Assembly: GCA_037388465.1 (NCBI GenBank)
Contig: JARRKE010000011.1
Span: 1-44,650, forward strand
Source of the DNA: Gammaproteobacteria bacterium
GTDB taxonomy: Bacteria > Pseudomonadota > Gammaproteobacteria > SpSt-1174
DNA: 44,650 bases
Reading direction: 5' to 3'
Shown here piece by piece: positions 36,441 through 44,650 of this stretch; positions within the stretch are counted from its first letter, which is position 1; every line of letters begins with the position of its first letter. The translations under genes were made by a program, and so were the position numbers. The notes beneath the pieces were generated by a model. That model was not told where the DNA came from, did not search any database, and saw nothing but the letters and a program-made list of their open reading frames with translations.

Positions 36441-38369
36441 ATGAGCAAGATCATCGGCATCGATCTGGGCACCACCAACTCCTGCGTCGCAGTGATGGAA
36501 GGTGACAAGCCCAAGGTCATCGAAAACAGCGAAGGCGATCGCACCACGCCGTCCATCGTGGCGTTCGCCAAAGACGGCGAAGTCCTGGTCGGCCAGTCCG
36601 CCAAGCGTCAGGCCGTGACCAATCCTCACAACACGCTGTTCGCGGTCAAGCGCCTGATCGGCCGCCGCTTCGACGAGGAAGCGGTGCAGAAGGACATCAA
36701 GCTGGTGCCCTACAAGATCGTCAAGGCGGACAACGGCGATGCCTGGGTCGAGGCCAACGACAAGAAGATGGCTCCGCCGGAGATCTCCGCCCGCGTGCTC
36801 ATGAAGATGAAAAAGACCGCCGAGGATTACCTCGGGGAAGAGGTCAAGGAAGCGGTCATCACCGTGCCGGCCTACTTCAACGATTCGCAGCGCCAGGCGA
36901 CCAAGGACGCCGGCCGCATCGCCGGTCTGGAAGTGAAGCGCATCATCAACGAGCCGACCGCGGCGGCCCTGGCCTACGGCCTGGACAAGCAGCGCGGCGA
37001 CCGCAAGGTGGCGGTGTACGACCTGGGCGGCGGCACCTTCGACATCTCCGTCATTGAGATTGCCGACGTGGACGGCGAGAAGCAGTTCGAGGTGCTGGCC
37101 ACCAACGGCGACACCTTCCTGGGCGGTGAGGATTTCGACAAGCGCGTCATCGATTACCTGGCCGACGAATTCAACAAGGACCAGGGAATCGACCTGCGCG
37201 GCGACGCGCTGGCCATGCAGCGCCTGAAGGAGGCCGCCGACAAGGCCAAGATCGAGCTGTCCTCCAGTCAGCAGACCGAGATCAACCTGCCGTACATCAC
37301 CGCGGACCAGAACGGGCCGAAGCACCTCAACCTCAAGCTGACCCGCGCCAAGCTGGAGTCGCTGGTCGAGGACCTGGTCAAGCGCACCATCGAACCCTGC
37401 AAGCTGGCGCTCAATGATGCCGGCCTGTCGGCCTCCGAGGTCGACGACGTGATCCTGGTCGGCGGTCAGACCCGCATGCCCAAGGTGCAGGAAGCGGTGA
37501 AGGGCTTCTTCGGCAAGGAACCGCGCAAGGACGTGAACCCCGACGAGGCGGTGGCCATCGGCGCCGCGGTCCAGGGCGGCGTGCTGGGTGGCGAGGTCAA
37601 GGATGTGCTGCTGCTCGACGTGACTCCGCTGTCGCTGGGTATCGAGACCCTGGGCGGCATCATGACCAAGCTGATCGAGCGCAACACGACCATTCCGACC
37701 AAGGCCAACCAGGTCTTCTCGACGGCGGACGACAATCAGACCGCGGTCACCGTGCACGTGCTCCAGGGTGAGCGTGAGCGCGCGATGGACAACAAATCGC
37801 TGGGTCGCTTCGACCTGACCGACATCCCGCCGGCCCCGCGCGGTGTGCCGCAGATCGAAGTCAATTTCGACATCGACGCCAACGGCATCCTGCACGTGTC
37901 CGCCAAGGACAAGGCGACGGGGCGCGAGCAGTCGATCCAGATCAAGGCCTCTTCCGGCCTGTCGGACGATGAAATCGATCGTATGGTCGAAGAGGCCGAG
38001 GCGCACAAGGATGAGGACAAGCGCTTCCACGAGCTGGTGAGCGCGCGCAACCAGGCGGACAACCTGATCCACGCCACCGAGAAGTCGCTCACGGAATACG
38101 GCGACAAGGTCAGCGCGGACGAAAAGCAGGCCATCGAAAAGGCGATCGACGAACTCAAGGAAGCGCTTAAGGGCGACAGCAAGGACGAAATCGACGCCAA
38201 GTCGCAGGCGCTGGCCGAGGCCTCCGGCAAACTGGCCGAACGGATGTATGCCGAGCAGAGCGCCCAGGCCGGCGAGGCGGGCGAGGGCGCCCAGACCGAG
38301 ACCGGCGCCGCGGGCCAGGAAGACGTGGTCGACGCCGAGTTCGAGGAAGTCGACGACAACAAAAAGTAA
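36441..38369 (+). CDS. dnaK: Hsp70 chaperone DnaK
   Basis: ATP-driven chaperone working with DnaJ and GrpE. It has 642 residues, full family length. The nucleotide-binding domain starts [17 protein letters not shown] and includes [15 protein letters not shown] and [14 protein letters not shown]. The linker [16 protein letters not shown] precedes the substrate-binding domain ([13 protein letters not shown]) and helical lid. The C-terminus ends in [12 protein letters not shown] lies about 9 bases upstream of the ATG. No sign of truncation or horizontal transfer. Confidence 0.99.
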   Translation: MSKIIGIDLGTTNSCVAVMEGDKPKVIENSEGDRTTPSIVAFAKDGEVLVGQSAKRQAVTNPHNTLFAVKRLIGRRFDEEAVQKDIKLVPYKIVKADNGDAWVEANDKKMAPPEISARVLMKMKKTAEDYLGEEVKEAVITVPAYFNDSQRQATKDAGRIAGLEVKRIINEPTAAALAYGLDKQRGDRKVAVYDLGGGTFDISVIEIADVDGEKQFEVLATNGDTFLGGEDFDKRVIDYLADEFNKDQGIDLRGDALAMQRLKEAADKAKIELSSSQQTEINLPYITADQNGPKHLNLKLTRAKLESLVEDLVKRTIEPCKLALNDAGLSASEVDDVILVGGQTRMPKVQEAVKGFFGKEPRKDVNPDEAVAIGAAVQGGVLGGEVKDVLLLDVTPLSLGIETLGGIMTKLIERNTTIPTKANQVFSTADDNQTAVTVHVLQGERERAMDNKSLGRFDLTDIPPAPRGVPQIEVNFDIDANGILHVSAKDKATGREQSIQIKASSGLSDDEIDRMVEEAEAHKDEDKRFHELVSARNQADNLIHATEKSLTEYGDKVSADEKQAIEKAIDELKEALKGDSKDEIDAKSQALAEASGKLAERMYAEQSAQAGEAGEGAQTETGAAGQEDVVDAEFEEVDDNKK

Positions 38370-38394
38370 GGCCAGTAACGTTCCGGCCGGGCAG

Positions 38395-38422
38395 AGGCGC
38401 ACGCGGTATCCCGCGTGCGCCT
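38395..38422 (+). repeat. Stem-loop between dnaK and dnaJ
   Basis: A perfect 12-bp stem (aggcgcacgcgg at 38395-38406 with ccgcgtgcgcct at 38411-38422) carries the tetraloop tatc. No T run follows, so it is more likely a partial attenuator or mRNA-stability element that sets dnaJ below dnaK levels than a full terminator. Confidence 0.75.
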
Positions 38423-38454
38423 TGCTGCATGGTTACTGATTGAAAAAAGAGCCG

Positions 38455-39588
38455 ATGTCACAACGCGATTACTACGAAATTCTGGGTGTTGAACGCAGCG
38501 CCTCCGAGAACGATCTGAAAAAGGCCTTTCGCCGTCTGGCCATGAAATATCATCCGGATCGCAATCCTGACGATGCGGAGGCGGAAGCACGCTTCAAGGA
38601 AGCCAAAGAGGCTTACGAGATCCTCAGCGATCCCCAGAAGCGCGCGGCCTACGACCAGTTCGGCCATGCTGGCGTGGACCCCAGCATGCACGCTGGGGCC
38701 GGGGCGGGCGCCGGGTTCGGCGACATCTTCGAGGATATTTTCGGCGACATCTTCGGCGGCGGCCGGCGTCGTGCAGATCAGGTTTACCGGGGTGCTGATC
38801 TCCAGTACAACCTGGAGCTTTCCCTGGAACAGGCCGTGTTCGGCGCCGAGGTTGATATCCGCGTGCCGACCCTGGTGACCTGTGAGACCTGCGGCGGCAG
38901 CGGTGCCCGGGAGGGTTCGCAGCCCGAGGTCTGTCCCACCTGCGCGGGGCACGGTCAGGTGCGGCTGCAGCAGGGTTTCTTTTCCGTTCAGCAGACCTGT
39001 CCGCGTTGCCACGGCTCGGGCAAGATCATCCCCGATCCGTGTCCGACCTGTCATGGCGAGGGTCGGGTGCAGGACGCCAAGGTGCTTACCGTCAAGGTGC
39101 CGTCGGGTGTCGATAGCGGTGACCGGATCCGCTTGGCGGGCGAGGGCGAGGCCGGCGTCAACGGCGGTCCCGCCGGCAATCTGTACGTGCAGGTCCACAT
39201 CAAGCCGCACGACATCTTCACCCGTCAGGGCGAGCACCTGCTGTGCGACGTGCCGATCAGCATCATCACGGCCGCACTCGGCGGCGAGCTGGAGGTGCCG
39301 ACCCTGGATGGCAAGGTGAAGCTGAAGGTGCCCGCCGGCACCCAGACCGGCAAACAGTTCCGGTTGCGCGGCAAGGGCGTGAAACCGGTCCGCGGTATCG
39401 AACCCGGTGATCTGTTCTGCCGCGTGGTGGTCGAGACGCCGATCAATCTCACCCAGGAGCAGAAGGATCTGCTGCTGCAACTCGAGAAGAGCCTGGGCAA
39501 GGGCGGCGATCGCCACAGCCCACACACCGCCAGTTGGATGGATGGCGTGAAGGGCTTCGTCGAGGGGCTCAAGTTCTGGGCTGACTGA
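38455..39588 (+). CDS. dnaJ: Hsp40 co-chaperone DnaJ
   Basis: Stimulates DnaK ATP hydrolysis and delivers substrates. It has 377 residues. The J domain has [10 protein letters not shown] with the HPD triad, followed by the G/F-rich linker ([23 protein letters not shown], described here only by its pattern). Four zinc-binding CxxCxGxG repeats follow ([32 protein letters not shown]), then the C-terminal substrate domain. The start [12 protein letters not shown] at 38455 is the family start; an upstream in-frame TTG is rejected. The first two genes of the cluster have sigma32 promoters; dnaJ probably relies on readthrough from dnaK. Confidence 0.98.
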   Translation: MSQRDYYEILGVERSASENDLKKAFRRLAMKYHPDRNPDDAEAEARFKEAKEAYEILSDPQKRAAYDQFGHAGVDPSMHAGAGAGAGFGDIFEDIFGDIFGGGRRRADQVYRGADLQYNLELSLEQAVFGAEVDIRVPTLVTCETCGGSGAREGSQPEVCPTCAGHGQVRLQQGFFSVQQTCPRCHGSGKIIPDPCPTCHGEGRVQDAKVLTVKVPSGVDSGDRIRLAGEGEAGVNGGPAGNLYVQVHIKPHDIFTRQGEHLLCDVPISIITAALGGELEVPTLDGKVKLKVPAGTQTGKQFRLRGKGVKPVRGIEPGDLFCRVVVETPINLTQEQKDLLLQLEKSLGKGGDRHSPHTASWMDGVKGFVEGLKFWAD

Positions 39589-39659
39589 CGGCCTACGCGT
39601 TCCCGCCGTCCCCTTGGTAAGATCATGCCGGATCAGCCAAATAACGGGGAGGAAGGGGG

Positions 39660-40175
39660 ATGAATGATGACAAGGACAAAGGCAAGGTCAGCGCAACGCG
39701 CCGCGGGTTGCTGACCAGACTGGCGGGACTGGCCGGCGCCTGGGGACTCGGTGCCGCGGCGCGTCCGGTCCAGGCGGCCGAAGACGCCAGTTCGTTGCGC
39801 TTTCCCGACGATCCGGCCGAGCACAAGGTGGTCTACCAGCTCAACAAGGCCGATCAGGATTACCAGGATCACATCCTGTTTTCCGTGGGCGCCATGCTGC
39901 GCGCCTTTCCCGACAACATCCACATCGTCGTGGTCGCCATCGGTCCCGGCATCCATCTGCTGGCCAAGAGTCCCGGCCGTCCCGTCAGCCCGCACAACCG
40001 CGAGCGGGTTTCGAGCATGGTGCATTACGGGGTGGAGTTTCACGCCTGCGGCAACACCCTCAAGTCCCTGGGCTGGAGCGCGGACGACCTGGAACCGTTC
40101 GCCAAGGTGGTCGAGGTGGGGGCCGCCGATCTGATGCTGCTGCAGGAACAGGGGTACGCCTACATCAGCTGGTGA
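39660..40175 (+). CDS. Tat-exported DsrE/DsrF-like protein
   Basis: Predicted periplasmic protein of 171 residues. The N-terminus carries a twin-arginine signal (TRRGLLTRL with R14-R15, a hydrophobic stretch, and a likely cleavage after PVQA at residue 39). The mature part follows the DsrE/DsrF-like fold: HKVVYQLNKADQDYQDHILF, HIVVVAIGPGIHLLAK, GVEFHACGNTL (single Cys130), and VVEVGAADLMLLQEQGYAYIS. Family members include cytoplasmic sulfur carriers, but a periplasmic single-Cys version has no assigned role. A strong GGGAGGAAGGGGG lies upstream of the ATG. It sits between dnaJ and dapB, which are adjacent in Pseudomonas as I recall. Confidence 0.87.
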   Translation: MNDDKDKGKVSATRRGLLTRLAGLAGAWGLGAAARPVQAAEDASSLRFPDDPAEHKVVYQLNKADQDYQDHILFSVGAMLRAFPDNIHIVVVAIGPGIHLLAKSPGRPVSPHNRERVSSMVHYGVEFHACGNTLKSLGWSADDLEPFAKVVEVGAADLMLLQEQGYAYISW

Positions 40176-40215
40176 CCCTGCGGTATAGTGTGCGCCCCCA
40201 ACAGCACCGGAGTGA

Positions 40216-41037
<822 letters not shown>

Positions 41038-41104
41038 ATGCGCCGACTGCCCTCGTCAGCCGGGGGTGGTTTCAGTTACACTACATAACACTTTGATTTG
41101 TATT

Positions 41105-41142
41105 CGAACGGCGGGATGGATTGACGTAATCCATCCCGTTCG
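41105..41142 (+). promoter_or_regulatory. Stem-loop in the carA leader
   Basis: gggatggatt at 41113-41122 pairs perfectly with aatccatccc at 41128-41137 around a 5-base loop; cgaac (41105-41109) and gttcg (41138-41142) extend it across a 3-base bulge. It lies 36 bases before carA. No T run follows. It could end the dapB transcript or regulate carAB; neither is shown by the sequence. Confidence 0.55.
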
Positions 41143-41178
41143 TGTGTCTGTACCTGTGCCTGTATCCGGAGCAAAACT

Positions 41179-42324
<1,146 letters not shown>

Positions 42325-42366
42325 GCTTCGCGCCGTTGCCTTACTGCAAGACGGGATTACCGCTTC

Positions 42367-44262
42367 ATGCCGAAACGCACTGACATCAAGAGCATCCTCC
42401 TGATCGGCGCCGGGCCAATCATCATCGGCCAGGCCTGCGAATTCGACTATTCCGGCGCCCAGGCCTGCAAGGCTCTGCGCGAAGAGGGCTACCGCGTCAT
42501 CCTGGTGAACTCGAATCCGGCCACCATCATGACCGACCCGGAGACGGCCGATTCGATTTACATCGAACCGATCGAACCCAAGACCGTGGCGCGGATCATC
42601 GAAAAGGAGCGCCCCGACGCCCTGCTGCCGACCATGGGCGGTCAGACCGCGTTGAATTGCGCGCTGGACCTGTATCGCGACGGCACGTTGGAAAAGTACG
42701 GCGTAGAGCTGATCGGCGCCAAGGAAAAGGCCATCGAGATGGCCGAGGACCGCGAGCAGTTCCGCCATGCCATGGACGACATCGGTCTCGGTTCCGCACG
42801 CTCCTTCGTGGTGAACTCCATACAGGAGGCGCGCGAGGTGCTGCCGGAACTCGGTTTTCCGACCGTGATCCGTCCGTCGTTCACTCTGGGCGGCAGCGGC
42901 GGCGGCATTGCCTACAACCGTGAGGAATTCGAGGAGATCGTGTCGCACGGGCTCGACCTCTCGCCGACCAACGAGGTGCTGCTCGAGGAGTCCCTGCTCG
43001 GCTGGAAGGAATTCGAGATGGAGGTGGTGCGCGACCACAAGGACAACTGCATCATCATCTGCTCCATCGAAAACCTGGATCCGATGGGCGTGCACACCGG
43101 CGATTCCATCACCGTCGCGCCGGCCCAGACCCTGACGGACAAGGAATATCAGATCATGCGCGACGCCTCGATCGCGGTGCTGCGCAAGATCGGCGTCGAT
43201 ACCGGCGGCTCCAACGTCCAGTTCGCCATCAATCCGGAAGACGGGCGCATGGTCATCATCGAGATGAATCCGCGCGTTTCCCGTTCCTCCGCGCTGGCGT
43301 CCAAGGCCACCGGTTTCCCGATCGCCAAGGTCGCCGCCAAGCTGGCCGTGGGCTATACGCTGGACGAGCTGCGCAACGAAATCACCGGCGGCGCGACGCC
43401 GGCTTCGTTCGAGCCCACCATCGATTATGTCGTCACCAAGGTGCCGCGCTTCACCTTCGAGAAATTCCCGCAGGCGAAGGCCGTTCTCGGCACCCAGATG
43501 AAATCCGTGGGCGAGGTGATGGCCATCGGTCGCACCTTCCAGGAATCGCTGCAGAAGGCGCTGCGCGGTCTGGAGACCGGCGTCGATGGCCTCAACGAAA
43601 TGGTGCCGCGTGACAGCGAGGACGCGCTCGACGTCGTACGCAGCCATCTGGTGGACGTGGGACCGCAGCGCCTGTGGTATGTGGCCGACGCCTTCCGTCA
43701 TGGCCTCACCCTGGACGATCTCTACGGCATGACCAGTATCGACCCCTGGTTCCTCGCCCAGATCCAGGAGTTGGTGGAAACCGAAAACGACCTGCGTGAC
43801 CGTCTGCTCGGTGATCTCGACAAAGAGACGTTCTACCGCCTCAAGCAACGCGGATTTTCCGACCGCCGTCTGGCGCAACTGCTGGACGAGACGGAAAGCC
43901 GGGTGCGCGCCCGCCGCTGGGAGCTGGAAATCAACCCCGTGTACAAGCGGGTGGATACCTGCGCCGCCGAGTTCGCCACCTCGACCGCCTATATGTATTC
44001 CTCCTATGAGGAAGAATGCGAGGCGCAGCCCACCGAGCGTCAGAAGATCATGGTGCTCGGCGGCGGTCCCAACCGTATCGGGCAGGGGATCGAGTTCGAT
44101 TATTGCTGTGTGCACGCCGCGCTCGCGATGCGCGAAGACGGGTACGAGACCATCATGGTCAACTGCAACCCCGAGACCGTATCCACCGACTACGACACCT
44201 CGGACCGGCTGTACTTCGAGCCGCTCACCCTGGAGGACGTGCTCGAAAACCGACCGGCGTGA
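42367..44262 (+). CDS. carB: Carbamoyl-phosphate synthase large subunit, first part, ending at a frameshift
   Basis: Makes carbamoyl phosphate from bicarbonate, ATP and the ammonia supplied by CarA. This frame gives 631 residues of a protein usually about 1070 long. It covers the first ATP-grasp (carboxyphosphate) half with [46 protein letters not shown] and [18 protein letters not shown], the oligomerisation region, and the start of the second half ([41 protein letters not shown]). After EDVLE the frame shifts and stops at TGA 44260-44262, where the family continues with about five residues and then [13 protein letters not shown]. The homologous sequence resumes in another frame. Confidence 0.93.
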   Translation: MPKRTDIKSILLIGAGPIIIGQACEFDYSGAQACKALREEGYRVILVNSNPATIMTDPETADSIYIEPIEPKTVARIIEKERPDALLPTMGGQTALNCALDLYRDGTLEKYGVELIGAKEKAIEMAEDREQFRHAMDDIGLGSARSFVVNSIQEAREVLPELGFPTVIRPSFTLGGSGGGIAYNREEFEEIVSHGLDLSPTNEVLLEESLLGWKEFEMEVVRDHKDNCIIICSIENLDPMGVHTGDSITVAPAQTLTDKEYQIMRDASIAVLRKIGVDTGGSNVQFAINPEDGRMVIIEMNPRVSRSSALASKATGFPIAKVAAKLAVGYTLDELRNEITGGATPASFEPTIDYVVTKVPRFTFEKFPQAKAVLGTQMKSVGEVMAIGRTFQESLQKALRGLETGVDGLNEMVPRDSEDALDVVRSHLVDVGPQRLWYVADAFRHGLTLDDLYGMTSIDPWFLAQIQELVETENDLRDRLLGDLDKETFYRLKQRGFSDRRLAQLLDETESRVRARRWELEINPVYKRVDTCAAEFATSTAYMYSSYEEECEAQPTERQKIMVLGGGPNRIGQGIEFDYCCVHAALAMREDGYETIMVNCNPETVSTDYDTSDRLYFEPLTLEDVLENRPA

Positions 44263-44650
44263 TCGTGCAGTACGGCGGCCAGACACCGCTCAAACTGGCA
44301 CGCGATCTGGAAAAGGCCGGCGTGCCGATCATCGGCACCACGCCGGATTCCATCGATCTGGCAGAAGACCGCGAGCGCTTCCAGACCCTGATCAACAAGC
44401 TCGGCCTGAAGCAGCCGCCCAACCGTACCGCGCGTACCGAAGACCAGGCCATCCAGGCCGCCGAGGAGATCGGCTACCCGGTGGTGGTACGTCCCTCCTA
44501 CGTGCTCGGCGGGCGCGCGATGGAGATCGTCTATAACGTCGACGACCTGCGCCGTTATATGCACGAGGCGGTTCAGGTTTCCAACGACGCCCCGGTGCTG
44601 CTCGACCGGTTCCTGGACGACGCCGTCGAGGTCGATGTCGATGCGATATG
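44247..44650 (+). pseudogene. carB: carB continuation in a shifted frame, 3' end outside window
   Basis: From 44247 the frame reads [16 protein letters not shown] and stays open to the window edge with intact second ATP-grasp sequence ([55 protein letters not shown]). It has no start of its own. Relative to the family the junction at 44244-44249 lacks about 16 bases: five codons plus one base. Both flanks are otherwise well conserved, so the break is recent or an assembly fault. The call as pseudogene is conditional on the sequence being correct. Confidence 0.8.

Noticed and set aside
36408-38402. A 664-codon open frame antisense to dnaK
   Set aside because: Antisense of dnaK; long open antisense frames are common over biased GC-rich genes.
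44240-44265. Programmed ribosomal frameshift as the explanation for carB
   Set aside because: About five conserved codons are missing as well, there is no slippery heptamer with a downstream structure, and CarB is not known to use frameshifting.

Overview
The window looks like a chromosomal core segment of a GC-rich gammaproteobacterium. Gene content and order (cysS-folD-tRNAs-tig-clpP-clpX-lon-hupB-tRNA-Val-tRNA-Asp-ppiD, then fabI, a Yej/Dpp-type ABC transporter, mltD, a methyltransferase, rnhA, dnaQ, then smpB, ratA-ratB, bamE, fur, recN, nadK, hrcA-grpE-dnaK-dnaJ, dapB-carA-carB) closely resemble, from memory, the arrangement in Pseudomonas and relatives. Several differences (an HrcA/CIRCE circuit, a Tat-exported DsrE-like protein, an FHA/PP2C/HD-GYP block) would fit a Chromatiales/Ectothiorhodospiraceae-like sulfur-oxidising lineage. 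That family-level guess is inference only.

Layout. 1-2600: 3' part of cysS, folD on the minus strand, and five tRNA genes (Pro, Arg, His, Lys, Leu) behind a strong sigma70 promoter. 2649-11297: protein folding and proteolysis block (trigger factor, ClpP, ClpX, Lon, HU-beta, tRNA-Val, tRNA-Asp, PpiD). 11443-19737: a dicarboxylate symporter, fabI (minus), and a four-gene peptide-type ABC transporter operon with unusual membrane components. 19814-24789: a regulatory block (FHA protein, PP2C phosphatase, GAF-HD-GYP protein, double cNMP-binding/rhodanese protein) containing the only long non-coding gap of the window (21418-22098). 24881-28778: mltD, methyltransferase, rnhA-dnaQ, smpB. 28880-31875: NSS transporter, ratA-ratB, bamE, fur. 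31884-39588: recN and nadK (minus), then the heat-shock cluster hrcA, grpE, dnaK, dnaJ. 39660-44650: DsrE-like Tat protein, dapB, carA, and a carB that is broken by an apparent 16-base loss and runs off the window.

How the parts work together. Two stress-control layers are readable directly: near-consensus sigma32 promoters stand before lon, grpE and dnaK, and a perfect CIRCE operator lies in the hrcA leader just downstream of a sigma70 promoter. Proteolysis (ClpXP, Lon), chaperones (trigger factor, PpiD, DnaK/DnaJ/GrpE) and trans-translation (SmpB) therefore sit close together, as in relatives. No insertion sequences, CRISPR arrays, rRNA genes or phage genes were seen. The points most worth checking are the carB frameshift, the regulatory block at 19.8-24.8 kb (with a possible small RNA in its gap), the non-standard ABC transporter, and a Fur protein lacking the structural-zinc CxxC.
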